Below are positions 34,147 through 44,604 of a stretch of DNA of 64,000 nucleotides, one piece after another (position 1 is the first letter of the stretch; every line of letters begins with the position of its first letter). The DNA is taken from the NCBI GenBank assembly GCA_947095585.1, contig OX352764.1, positions 69,893,536 to 69,957,535 of the forward strand. Reading direction: 5' to 3'. The notes under the pieces are model-generated. The model did not search any database and was not told the DNA's origin. It worked only from the letters and a program-made list of their open reading frames with translations. The position numbers were made by a program, and so were the translations under genes. Source of the DNA: Nephrocerus scutellatus (lineage: Eukaryota > Arthropoda > Insecta > Diptera > Pipunculidae).

Positions 34147-34534
34147 TTATCCAGTGATGACACATACAATAGCACCTATGTGCGATCTTATTTGAGAGAT
34201 CAAACACTTGGAGCGTTTCGGATCCAGCTTGGGCCAGATCTGCTTTGTCGCTATGCAAGTTGTACCGTTTGACCACATACAGTTAGTTTTTACGTTAGCA
34301 TCCCGCTTTAACAAGAATTTACATTTAGCGATTGGGATGGCTATGGAATCATATTCAGGTAAGAAGGGTAGTGCGGTTCCTTGCTTGGCGAGTTCGTCGG
34401 CCATAAAATTACCCGGAATGTCACTGTGACCCGGCACCCAACACAGATTAAACTGTACCGCCATCTCCAAAAGAGATGAACGGCAGTGAAGGGCTAAAAT
34501 TGAACTTGTGGAGAATGATTCCAGGGATTTCAGT
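34147..34534 (-). pseudogene. LINE RNase H domain, C-terminal part
   Basis: The open stretch 34470-34147 holds WVPGHSDIPGNFMADELAKQ, the RNase H motif with the catalytic His/Asp region. Upstream on the minus strand it continues to KSLESFSTSS, where the insertion begins at 34535. Confidence 0.85.
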
Positions 34535-35342
34535 TGTGAGGGATCGCACCAGCGACCACATAAATAACATGCCTAAAAGCATACAACGTTTTTGACCCTA
34601 CATCGACTCTAGTGCCTCTCAAAGTAAAAGCATACACAAATCAGTACTACGTATTAATTAATAGCACACTTGTAGCATGAAAACAAAAGTAAACAAAAAT
34701 AACCCATACGTATTCTTTAATGGGACACTCGGTGCATGGGAACAAAAAAATATAAAACATCTCCAATAGCATAATTTATGACCCGCGGTCGTTCGCCTAT
34801 GAAAATAAATATGCAATCTAAGCAAACGAGCGCCGGCCGCTTAGAACGTTAATTACCCTTTCCATGCATTGCGCTTAGTAAGCGGCGCATGGAAATAAAA
34901 ATAATAAGGTCGTTCGCCTGTGGAAACAAATATGTCAACGCAGCAGCATAGGCGAACGAACCCAAAAACACTTGACGCGGTTGGTCATATATTACATACG
35001 TACATACATACACTATGCTGATAAAGCGTTATCATGTAAAATATGAATATCGATGAGTAGGCATTCCAGAGTTGATGCATGGTCGCAAATCGATCAATTA
35101 TTTTTGTATAAAAGAAGGGAAAATTCAATGAATAAAATCATCTTCACACCTAACGTTGAATAAAAATCATACATTTATTAAAGCATCATACCAATTTGGT
35201 ATTCTGACTCACTAGAGAGCTCCGGATTTTGGGTTTACGTTGACACGGCAACACGCCTAACGAGTCATATATCAAGCTTGGTATCTAAATCCTTCAAAAA
35301 ATTAACAGCAAAGTTGTTCCAACAAATTAGGACAACTTTACA
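34535..35342. mobile_element. Solo-LTR-like insertion, 808 bp, target duplication CAGT
   Basis: Begins TGTGAGGGATCGCACC and ends AACTTTACA, with CAGT at 34531-34534 and at 35343-35346. Taking it out restores the RNase H reading frame of the host LINE exactly. TATA-like TTGTATAAAAGAAGG (35105) and two AATAAA sites (35132 and 35159) follow the order expected in a plus-oriented LTR. Short internal repeats (GGTCGTTCGCCT at 34789 and 34908). No ORF. The LTR family is unknown to me. Confidence 0.85.
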
Positions 35343-35346
35343 CAGT

Positions 35347-35690
35347 GTAGCTTGGCTATCCGAGACTATACGGATTTCCTTAGCGGATATGGACTTTCTC
35401 TTCAGCCAAGACAAGGCTTCACTGATTGCCATAATTTCAGCCTGGCAAACACTACAGTGATTTGGAAGACGGAAAGAAAGGCTAAGATTTAGCTTTTGTG
35501 AAAAAACACCTCCGCAGACTCCGTCATCAGTTTTTGACCGGTCTGTGTAAAAATGAATGTGTTCATCTTCCAGGTAGGCGTCTTCGTCCCAAAATGATCT
35601 GGCGGTGAAGGTGACCTGGAAGTTTTTGTTGAAATGGAGTTGCGGAATGATGCAGTCTATACTATATGGTAGTTATCGATCAGTCTTTCC
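35347..35690 (-). pseudogene. LINE RNase H domain, N-terminal part
   Basis: Minus strand: EDEHIHFYTDRSKTDDGV (first catalytic Asp), GVFSQKLNLSLSFRLPN, AEIMAISEALSWLKRKSISA and EIRIVSDSQA, ending at the insertion. Confidence 0.85.
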
Positions 35691-36159
35691 AGTACCTTTA
35701 ACAAGAATGATGAAAGACTAATTGGTCTGAGATCATTTGTACTAACGTGCGAGAATTTGCCGGCTATGCGTATGAAAACCACGTTTACTTCTCTCCATAA
35801 AACTGGAATATGGACGAGATCGAGACAACTCTTTATAGAATTATTTCCAGCAATGGAAGGATAATATCCGAAGTCCTTTGCAGCTCGGCTAAAATTATGC
35901 CATCAGGTCCTACAGATTTGTATGGTTTGAAGCATTGTAGCGCCCAAAGCAGTTTGTCCTTATTTATCAGATCGTTGGAGATAGTTTTACGAGTGTCAGC
36001 CCTATCAAGCCCGACATTAATTATCTCATGGGAGTTTCCCGTGAAGTGGGTACCTAAAAGCGACTCTTCGTTTGAGGTAGTCCACGAGCCATCTACCTTT
36101 TTCAGGCAGCTCGGCATTATTAGAGTGGTTGCGAGGATTTTTCTTAGCCTAGACGCCAC
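35691..36159 (-). pseudogene. LINE pre-RT region and RT motif 1
   Basis: 36159-35833 has LLWALQCFKPYKSVGPDGII (pre-RT PDGI motif). In other frames WREVNVVFI (35800-35770) and NDLRPISLSSFLLKVLERLI (35740-35690) follow. The palm (A, B and YADD boxes) that should follow is absent. Confidence 0.8.
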
Positions 36160-36499
36160 AGAAGATTCTTGTATTTTATCACAAAAGAGTCTCCAAGAAG
36201 AGCGCTTGGCTGTCCTTAATTCTCTTTTATAAAGTTTGAGAGATGCTTTGTATGCATTCCAATCAGCTTCTAATCTAGTAGCCTTGGCTACGTTAAATAG
36301 CTTTCTGCAGCTCCTCCTGAAATGCCCTTAAAGGTCCACCAATGTGGCCTCTTCTTGCCTCTTGGACAAATGAGAGGGCAGGGGAAAGAAAGCGCTTTAT
36401 TAAAAGCACAGGTGAGTAACTTGAACTTGTTGTCAAGTTAATTAGTGCTTAGGGAAAAAATTGTAAGATCAGAAAGTACGTTTAAATAGTGTTTAAACG

Positions 36500-36769
36500 T
36501 TACTCTGTATTTGAGTCAGTCAGTCTTCCTAAGATTTCTATAAGGTGATTGTCAAGTGGGTCATATAAACTGATTTGTATGTACCGGTGATCGGAGAAAG
36601 GATGTTCAGCCGATCCATTCCAGGCTAGAATTAATTGGTTGATACAGTCGGTGACAAGAGTAATATCTAGCACTTGTTGTCGACTCCTGGTTACGAACGT
36701 TGGTTTATTACCAGTATTGACTACAGTTAAGTTAGTACTTAAAATATAATCAAAAAGTAACTTTATCAA
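36500..36769 (-). pseudogene. LINE endonuclease, C-terminal part
   Basis: VVNTGNKPTFVTRSRQQVLD, then ITLVTDCINQLILAWNGSAE and FSDHRYIQI: the end of an AP-endonuclease domain with the SDH site. The 5' part of the element is missing. Confidence 0.8.
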
Positions 36770-36770
36770 A

Positions 36771-37118
36771 ATGTTCAGAAATTGATTGCTCCCAAAACAA
36801 ATAGAGTTTACTCGCGTTAGTATGAACCCGAAATCCTTAAATAGTACACAAAGTCCGGGTATAAATGTTTCAGGCCTTTAATAAATTATGTATATCTATG
36901 CACAGTCTACATTTGTTTTTGTTTTCATTGAATTGAGTTACCAGCAAATGGGTAACGAATAACAATATACTCGCAGTTTTCTTTCATTATCTTTTGCTAT
37001 GCAGGAATGATTGCTATCTAGATTACTAGAAACATGAACTCCAAAAAGTAGCATTGTATTATTACCCATATATACTCGTATGCAAATTCATATCAATTAA
37101 CATACTTAATTGAAACAT
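36771..37118. other. Unassigned sequence upstream of the lft exon
   Basis: No repeat or coding signal; probably intron or 5' flank of lft. Confidence 0.4.
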
Positions 37119-37136
37119 TTTAACTTCTTTTGCAGG
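37119..37136 (+). other. lft: Candidate 3' splice acceptor of the lft coding exon
   Basis: TTTTAACTTCTTTTGCAG ends at 37136, a pyrimidine-rich tract with CAG. If used, the exon has 383 bases of 5' UTR before the start codon. There is no transcript evidence here. Confidence 0.45.
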
Positions 37137-37519
37137 TTCAAAGTCAAATTAATTCTACAGGAGCACTGCTATTATTTTTAAGGGATAAACTTGATTTAAT
37201 AAGATATTTCCCTTAAATAAAAACAAAAATATATTTAAAGAATTACGTAAGTTTATTCCAGCATGATCAACAATTGGCAACTTACATTTTATTAAGATAT
37301 TGTTTCTTTTTTACACGTTTATTTTAAAACGTTTAAAAATATACCGCAATTCAACTAATGGAGCTTTGTAAAACGTCCTTCATTCGTTTGGTTGAAACGT
37401 TAACTTCAACCAAAAAATTGTTTTTAATGGTTGTAATACAAATGCCGCAAAGGCAGTAGCAGCATCATAAGAGGCAACCATTGTCATAGAACACTAGCAC
37501 TAATGTTACTGACTTTATA

Positions 37520-37958
37520 ATGAATAGCATTCAATTGCAACACCAGCAACTGCAAAACACTAAACCACAACAAAAGCAGCAGCAGCCTCTGCCACAGAAT
37601 CAATCGCAATTATCAGCAATTCAGCAACATCAGCAGTACGATCATCATCACACAGTAGCACAGCAACATCAGCTCCAACTGCAACTTCAACAAGAACAAC
37701 CATCAGTATCAATGGTCGTGAAAAAGCAAACTGACAATCATCCTGTCGTTCGGGGGAATGGAAAAATTCAAGCCCCAATGGCACCACCATCAGTTGCGAC
37801 GGTAGCAGCAGCAGCAGCCGCTTCAGCAGTGGCACAGGCAAACGTAAGCACAGCAAATGTCGGAACCGCACCTGATGCTAGAGCCAAACAGGTGCTAAAA
37901 GAAGCTGTCGATGCTGTTGTTAACAGTTTTGCCAAACACACACAAGGCTACGGAAGAG
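37520..37958 (+). CDS. lft: lowfat (LIX1 family), first coding exon
   Basis: Partial CDS: 146 codons plus one base. Residues 1-75 are Gln/His-rich, encoded by mixed CAA and CAG; residues about 85-115 are Ala/Val-rich. Residues 122-146 (AKQVLKEAVDAVVNSFAKHT then QGYGR) are the conserved start of the LIX1/LIX1L domain; vertebrate LIX1L has almost the same string. The exon ends at GGAAGAG|GTATGT. The phase-1 G would complete a Val codon, matching the V that follows QGYGR in the family. The ATG is the first after an in-frame TAG at 37487. In Drosophila, Lowfat binds the intracellular parts of the Fat and Dachsous cadherins and raises their levels, acting in planar polarity and growth control (known for the family). 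The rest of the gene is outside the window. Reading past the donor would give a false 151-residue protein. Confidence 0.88.
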
Positions 37959-37966
37959 GTATGTAC
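37959..37966 (+). other. lft: 5' splice donor of lft exon
   Basis: AG|GTATGTAC fits the fly donor consensus, and the conserved protein stops matching exactly here. Confidence 0.85.
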
Positions 37967-39500
37967 AGAAAATAATATTTACTTTAAACATATGAAATAT
38001 CATATTATCCAAAATATACATGTGTCGATATTTTGTTAACATGACCATATTGGGCGTTAGGATTTTCATGTAGATTTGGTCAACCCAAGCTTACTTACGT
38101 GTAGGTAGCTTGTATGCGACGTTTTTATATAATTTTGTAAAACCTATTTAAAGTGACCATAGAATAAAAAAAGTGGGTGCGTGGACTCGTGTACGCACGT
38201 TAGAAGTTATACTTCTTCGGCGTGATTGAAACATTAAAGGTTAATACGCATGCTAAAACGCCCTACTGAAAGATTAAAAAGAGCAGAAAAGGGAGATAGT
38301 AAATACGATCTATGAAACGACACGATATATAACAAAGCATAATGGTTGAGATGACTGCGCGACAAAATGGCACAATTGGATAAATAAGAATGCTGCATAA
38401 CATAAAATATTATTAGATTAAAATTATTAAAACACTATTAGATTATTGGATTGACTTGCATATGAATATTTTTTAAATAGAAAAAGACCGCCTAAAAGAT
38501 CCTCAAAACGTTTTCAGAAGACCCACAAAAGAATCCGAAAGAACCTCAAAAGACTCAGAAAATACCTCTCAAAAGACTTTTAAAAGACCAAAGACACTCA
38601 AAAGACACCAAAATGACCAATAAAAAACTTCAAACAGACCTCTCAGGAGACCTCCAAAAGACCCCCAAATCATTCCTAAAAGAATCCCAACTACCAACCA
38701 AAAATCCATAAAAGACCCTCTAAAGACTTTAAATTAACAAATAAACGTTTATGCAACCTTGGCAGGAGTGTAAGGTGTTGGCCAAGGGGTGGTATCTATC
38801 AATGTGAACAATATTATGAAATAATTAAAAATGCAGGGTAACAATATGATATAATGGCTTACAAATGCGAAGTAATCGATATGGTAAAATAAGTTGAAAG
38901 TTTCGATTGATAATTATTAAGCGATGGTCAAAGCTGTTTCGGTGGTATTGACGATAACTTTTATGGATATTGGTCCTGCTGCTTCGGTAGTAGGAGCAAT
39001 GATTTTTATGGGTTTTGGTCCTACTGCTGTGCCATTGGGATGATAGACGCTGTTTCTGCGCGATGACTAGATGTGTGTCAGCATGATGATGAAAATTAGG
39101 CTCTTGCTAACATTTTACAAGGGTGGCAGGTTGCTTAATAGCTTGGCTATTATTCTATTCTATTTTTTCCTTTTTTTTCAGTACTATATTCTCTCGATTT
39201 GTTGGTATTTTTCATCAACCTAACATTGGGTTGGTAATAATCATATATGTTCATCTGATTTTATTTTATTTTTCTTCGAGTCTGGTGTTCCCTGAACAAA
39301 GTTCCATTGTTTTACTGGTGGTAACCTGTTGTAGCGGTGGGAATTGCCGTTGTTGCTGAACATAACGTTGAAATGGTGATTATTATAGTTGCCTTAGCAA
39401 TTGCAGCTGTTGGGAGATTTGTTGCTGTTATTGAAAATTTGGTTGCTGTGTAAAATGTAGGTTATTAAGTTGTTCTTAATAAAAATGTAATGTTAGAAAG
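37967..39500 (+). other. lft: Start of a long lft intron
   Basis: No second exon recognised. The minus strand at 39100-39440 is Gln-rich when translated with frame breaks and could be eroded retroelement gag; this is weak. Confidence 0.5.
38483..38735. repeat. Degenerate AAAAGACCC repeat, related to the Helitron interior
   Basis: About 20 imperfect units of CTCAAAAGACCC/ATCCC type. Their reverse complement (GGTCTTTTGGGG) matches the interior repeats of the Helitron at 19970-20090. Confidence 0.7.
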
Positions 39501-39504
39501 AAAT

Positions 39505-40580
39505 GAAACCAGAGATCTTCTTGTCTGTGGAACGGATACACGAACGGACATCTTAAAATCTCAAACTGGTATAGTTCCCAAAATTCCAGATCCTAATGAC
39601 CATATTCCAAGATTTCCATAGGAACTAGTCTTATAGTCGCATCTTAGTCCTACATACCGAATTTCATACGAATCGCTTGAAAAATTGCTTTGTTCCCGAA
39701 ATTCCAACCATAATGACTGGAGAACCAGATCTATAAAAGAAAGAGAGAGAGATAGAATAAAAGGTTATTCTATATCTCCCTCTCTTTCTTTCATTTGCCT
39801 TTCACCAAATAAGTCTCGACCTTCAGTCTGGATTTATATATCATAGAGTTAAGTTCTAATAAAATATCATTTAGTTTGTACCTCATTCGTATTAATACCG
39901 AGTTACAACAATGACCACATTCCAGAATTTCAGTAGGAACAAGTCCTATATTCCTACATACCGAATACATGCGAATCGCTTGAGAATTTGCCTTGTTCCC
40001 GAAATTCTAGACTATAATGACCACATTCCAGAATTTCCATAGGATCAAGTCTTATAGTCGCATCATAGTCCGACATACCGAATTTCATCCGAATCGCTTG
40101 AGAAATAGCTTTGTTCCCGAAATTCCAGACTATAATGATCATATTCCAGAATTTCTATATGAACAAGTCTTATGGTCGCATCTTAGCCCGACATACCGAA
40201 TTTTATGCGAATCGCTTGAGAAATAGGTTTGTTCCCGAAACTCCAGACCATAATGATCATACTCCAGAATTTCCATAGCAACAAGTCTTATGGTCGCATC
40301 TTAGTTCTACATACCGGATTTCATACGAATCGCTTGAGAAATAGCTTTGTTCGCGAAATTCCAAAACATAATGATAATATTCCATAGAAACAAATCTTAT
40401 AGTCGAATCTTAGTCCTACATACCGAATTTCATACAAATCGCTTTAGAAATGGCTTAGTTCCTAAAATAGTGACATTCAACATGTTTCAGAAACAGTGTC
40501 TCATAACAGTTTATCACTTAACAGTATTTCACTTAACATTTTACTTTTCGAATATGTACCCCCTTAAACCTTGTAGTGAG
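39505..40580 (+). mobile_element. Family P element with ~118-bp tandem units
   Basis: Head GATCTTCTTGTCTGTGGAAC at about 39515. Units then repeat CCCGAAATTCCAGACCATAA, CATAGGAACAAGTCTTATAG-type and CATACCGAATTTCATACGAA strings. CATACCG recurs at 40074, 40192, 40310 and 40419 (period 118, last 109). The tail has GTGACATTCAACATG and GTACCCCCTTAAACCTTGTA. Head and tail are shared with 54905-55305, defining an element about 0.4-1.1 kb long. Confidence 0.82.
39739..39791. repeat. Near-perfect hairpin of GA-rich arms
   Basis: GAAAGAGAGAGAGATAGAAT pairs with its reverse-complement-like ATTCTATATCTCCCTCTCTT. The loop is about 5 bases. It lies within family P. Confidence 0.7.
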
Positions 40581-41049
40581 ACGTTGTCAATATCGTTTCG
40601 CGTGTGCGTGTTTTACTGTTTAACTGTCGTATGTTTTGAATGCGGCAGTTTGAAGAGCAATCGAAAAACGGATTGTGAGTGTTTGTTTCATCTGGTGATT
40701 TGACTCATTTTGTCGTGAAGGTATAACACTGGCGACAATTTGAGTCAATAATCCATTGTGAGACATCCACTTCTCAATTTGGTTAAAAGAAGCGGTAATT
40801 TGTGTATTTTGTATTTGTTTTTGTTACTATGTGCAGTTTCAGAGTGGATCTCAGCAACATACGTGGGCTGAGAACAAAATTTTTTTACTGTTTTCGCCCA
40901 TGTTCATGCCCATAGTCTATCAATTTTGCACTGAATGAAACACAGGTATATGAGAATTCCGATAACTCGGAATGAAATCTGCCTGGTTATAACTTAGTGC
41001 CTTTAATTTTTTCCCGACGCTACTCGTGATTTATGTCCGTAGTGATGTT
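40581..41049. other. Unassigned sequence
   Basis: No clear signal; it may contain eroded 5' sequence of the following LINE. Confidence 0.4.
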
Positions 41050-41834
41050 CCATTTCAACCTTTACCATTATTCAACCAACGTTCCAATCCGGAATTCCAT
41101 TTCATATGATTCAAGTGAAGGTACAAAAGCAAACCATTCACTACTATTTTATTTATAGAAGCTCCAACTTAGACAATAATTCGACTCATAACGACTTTAC
41201 AGCACTGTCTGATTCAATTTCAAGAACTGTCACACAATATAATCACACTGAAATCATTATTGCGGGCGATTTTAATGTACACAATTCTGTGTGGCTTCGC
41301 CATTCTGGCCAGATAACACTCGAAGGAAGGTGTGTTGAGATATTCGCTACGATAAATAACCTAACTCAGCTTGTAAAGCCTACAAGAATTCCTGACATTG
41401 CAAATCGTTCCGCCAACACCCTTGACATGTTTCTTACCTGTCATCCTGATTAATACTCCGTCAATGTATTATCGCATCTAGGCTCATTGTGTTGTATCGG
41501 AAAATTTCTCGTTAATAAACCACAGTTAGAGGAAAAACTCCAAAAAAAAAAACAGTATGTCTATACGAGAAAGCCAATTTGGATGGCCTTACTAACTTAT
41601 TTGGGAGTATTAACTGGTCGCTAATGTTTCGAGATATCAACGTGGATGCCGCTGAACGCTGATGTGATCCCAAATATCATCCTTTTTGGTATGCGAGACT
41701 TTATCCCTTTCAGGAATAAGTCTGCCGTACCAAAGGAAGATGGATGGTATGATTCGAGCTATAAGGAGGCTTCTAGGATTGGATGCTTTCGGTTTTACAA
41801 AGTAAACCCTACTGAAGAAAACCGTTTTTTTTAA
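41050..41834 (+). pseudogene. Family J LINE, endonuclease region
   Basis: 41106-41453 is open for 115 codons with EIIIAGDFNVHNSVWLRHSG (AP-endonuclease GDFN motif) and NRSANTLDMFLTCHPD. The frame then breaks, with a damaged SVNVLSHLGS block where SDH is expected. PKEDGWYDSSYKEASRIG follows at about 41727-41780. It is interrupted by a family H insertion; sequence continues at 42111. Confidence 0.8.
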
Positions 41835-42110
41835 ATTGACGACTTTTATGTCGGTAATGGTTTTAATAATTTAAAAAAACAACCCATAAAAGTAAAAATT
41901 TTTCATTTAAATTCTCTAATAGGAGATACATATGTGTGAACCGGGTTCATATGGGAAAAATTAATATTAGAGTCCCTCACTTCAAAATTTTACAAAAAGT
42001 TTTATTTATCGGAGATACACACGTATATAAAATTTTAAGAAAATCGGGTTAATTTTTTTTAAAAAAAAATTTGGGTCCCATAACCCTGGGGACCGGTGTA
42101 GATTGTTTGA
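41835..42110 (+). mobile_element. Family H element inserted in LINE J
   Basis: Head AAACAACCCATAAAAGTAAA, TTTAAATTCTCTAATAGGAG, two modules, ending near GGGGACCGGTGTAG. The uninterrupted LINE J copy at 50.8 kb (minus) shows the pre-insertion arrangement. Confidence 0.8.
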
Positions 42111-43215
42111 AATTATTGCAATGCCAACCTTCGGCGAGTCAAATTCGCCTACGACCAAAAATTGACGCAAAAAATACTACAATGTCCCAAAGGCAGTGAT
42201 CAGAATCAAAAGTACTGCTTTGTCGTCGTTTCCAACGCTCATTTACATTGACATTCCAGCTGTCAGGTCTATGGACAAGTCCAATCTGTTTGATGAGCAT
42301 TTCGCAGTTAGCTCCACGCTTACAGATTGTGCATTTTTGCCGCCTGTACCTCAGAGTATTGAATGGGACAGATCTTCATTCGTACTCGTGCAGTTGCTAG
42401 AGCCTTTGTCCTGCTTATATCCAAAAAAAGTGAGCCGTCGTACCCATCCTCGTACAGACACATAGCACTTACATCCATTCATTCCAAGGTCATGGAAATG
42501 CTGATTAATTGTCAGCTCATGGAATATCTTGAAAATAAGGAAATCCTTAGTGACCGACAGTACCTTTTTCGTGGGCAACGTTCTACTGGTGATTTTATGG
42601 TATATCTCACCCACAGTGGAACCGGTCTTTTCATCAATTTGGTGAAAGTCAATCTGTTGCACTAGATATTGTCAAGGCATTTAACACGGTTTGTCATCGA
42701 ACGCTTTTGTCCAAAATGCGTGCTTATGGAGTCTATGAAAAACTGCTTCATTGGATTGAAAGCTATCTTTTGGACCGCTCAATTCTAGTTGTCTTGGTCG
42801 GCGTCAAGTCTGACATACATCACATAAATTCTGATTTTTTTGAATGATGTCTTGTCCATTATGTCTAGTCCGCAAGAATGTATCCTGCTTAGCACTGTTT
42901 TACCGCTTCTTCCATCAGCGGTGCTCAAGAGAAATAGCCAGTTGCATGCCACTGCTCTTTGAATTGACCCGCAATACCCATGGTGCTCTAAATACTCATC
43001 AGTTTATCCTCAAGCCCATCTTCAGACGTAAAGTTAAGTTCAGATCTTCGTTCTTCACCCGTAGAACATGTATGTGGGGTGCTCTGACAAGCTCTATCTT
43101 TCAAAATCACTATGATCAACAGGCATTCACAACACAAGTTCATAGACATCTCCTCTTTTCTCCTTCTTTTCATTAACGCTCACGCTGTGCCAAGTAAATA
43201 GCCGAGCATTATAAG
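42111..43215 (+). pseudogene. Family J LINE, RT region with palm deletion
   Basis: RRVKFAYDQKLTQKILQCPK (about 42130-42190), a linker, then RT motif 1-2 SSYRHIALTSIHSKVMEMLI and EILSDRQYLFRGQRSTGDFM (42450-42600). A box A-like block DIVKAFNTVCHRTLLSKMRA (about 42670-42730) and YGVYEKLLHWIESYLLDRS follow. The sequence then passes to the C-terminal block RNTHGALNTHQFILKPIFRR (about 42970-43030) with the FADD region missing. Many frame breaks. The 3' part meets the SINE at 43222. Confidence 0.8.
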
Positions 43216-43221
43216 GGTGCC

Positions 43222-43505
43222 TTGGGCGACGTGGCACAGTGGATAAGAGCAAGGCTTCTGAGCAGGAGGTTCGTGGTTCGAATCCCAGTAACACCAAACG
43301 TTTTTTTTCACGGTGTCCCACCTCTCGCGAAACACATCCGATAGTAATAACTTGTCACGGAAAGCTTCTCAATTCACCGTTTGGATCCGACATTAAATTG
43401 TAGGTCACCTCCATTTTGTGTGCAAAAGTATACATGCTCAACACAAACGGTTGCGAGGAGTAAGCCTTGGACCGCAATGGAATATTATTATTATAGTTAT
43501 TATAT
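43222..43505 (+). mobile_element. tRNA-derived SINE, nearly complete
   Basis: GGCGACGTGGCACAGTGGAT (A-box region) and GGTTCGTGGTTCGAATCCCA (B box), then the body (CACGGTGTCCCACCTCTCGC, TAATAACTTGTCACGGAAAG, TTGGACCGCAATGG) and an ATT/GTT tail to about 43503. It is inserted in the 3' UTR of LINE J. Best copy for defining the consensus. Confidence 0.9.
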
Positions 43506-43540
43506 GGGTGTGACCCCATTTACGCGAGCGCAAATTATAT

Positions 43541-44600
43541 AATAAAAAAAACAACCCATAAAAATTAAAATTTTTCGTGTAAATTCTCTAATTGATACAT
43601 ATAGTGCAAAGGGAGCCCCCTTATCATGATCACTCCAAAAATTTTACAAAAAGTGTTGTCCGTCAGAGATACACTCGCGTATACAATTTTAAGAAAATCA
43701 GAAGATCACTACCAAATATTTACAAAAAGTGGTGTCCATCGGAGATACACATGCGTATAAAATTTGAAGAAAATCAGGTACTTTTTTTTATAAAATTTGT
43801 ATGGGAGCCCCCCGACCCCATGGCCCGATCACTTCTAAATTTTTATAAGAAGTGTTGCCCAAATATCAAAACCAAATATTTACAAAAAGTGGTGTCCATC
43901 GGAGATACACATGCGTATAAAATTTGAAGAAAATCAGGTACTTTTTTTTATAAAATTTGTATGGGAGCCCCCCGACCCCATGGCCCGATCACTTCTAAAT
44001 TTTTATAAGAAGTGTTGTCCAACGGAGATACACATGTGTATAAAATTTGAAGAAAATCAGGTACTTTTTTTTATAAAATTTGTATGGGAGCCCCCCGACC
44101 CCATGGCCCGATCACTTCTAAATTTTTATAAGAAGTGTTGCCCAACGGAGATACAAATGCGTATAAAATTTGAAGAAAATCGGGTACTTTTTTTATAAAA
44201 TTTGTATGGGAGCCTCCCGACCCCATGGCCCGATCACTTCTAAATTTTTATAAGAAGTGTTGCCCAACGGAGATACACATGCGTATAAAATTTGAAGAAA
44301 ATCGGGTACTTTTTTTATAAAATTTGTATGGGTGCCCCCCGACCCCGGCGGGATACACATGTGTATAAAATTTGAAGAAAATCGGGTACTTTTTGTAAAA
44401 TATTTGTATGGGAGCCCCCGACCCCGCGGCCCGAGGTGACCCAAATTAATAGAAAATGTTGTCATGGGAGATACACATGTGTGCAAAATTTCAATAAAAT
44501 CGTGCTTTAGGAAGTGGGTTAAAAATTGATCTCAAGATTTGGTGTGCCAGCCAGCCAGTCAGCCACGGGCAAGTGAAGTTAATATAGAGAATTTAAAAAT
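43541..44600 (+). mobile_element. Family H element with expanded tandem modules
   Basis: Head AAAACAACCCATAAAAATTA and GTAAATTCTCTAATT. Six or more modules follow, with GATACACATG at 43744, 43904, 44027, 44149, 44271 and 44353 (spacing mostly 122-123). The tail has CCAGCCAGCCAGTCAGCCAC, GGGCAAGTGAAGTTAATATA and GAGAATTTAAAA. Modules 43735-43865 and 43895-44020 are almost identical, so the expansion is recent. Open frames across it are repeat artefacts. Confidence 0.92.
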
Positions 44601-44604
44601 AATG

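Larger units (their letters stand above)
33803..36770 (-). mobile_element. R1/I-type LINE with RNase H, deleted and interrupted
   Basis: Minus-strand order: end of endonuclease (36769-36500), pre-RT and RT motif 1 (36159-35690), RNase H (about 35560-34380), 3' end with (CCTAA)n at 33803-33825. The RT palm is missing between about 35690 and 35660. An 808-bp LTR-like insertion splits RNase H. The RNase H domain places it near the R1/I/LOA groups. Confidence 0.8.

Noticed and set aside
37560..37871. 103-codon minus-strand ORF
   Set aside because: Antisense of the lft Gln/Ala-rich coding exon.
37959..37975. Last codons of the open frame after lft residue 146
   Set aside because: They lie beyond the GTATGT donor and do not match the family, which continues with V-N-V-V-E-A-L; they are intron.
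43222..43300. tRNA gene
   Set aside because: A and B boxes are visible but the acceptor ends do not pair and the sequence continues into a repeated body with an ATT tail, so it is a SINE head. The same applies to the heads at 19175, 21854 and 53848.
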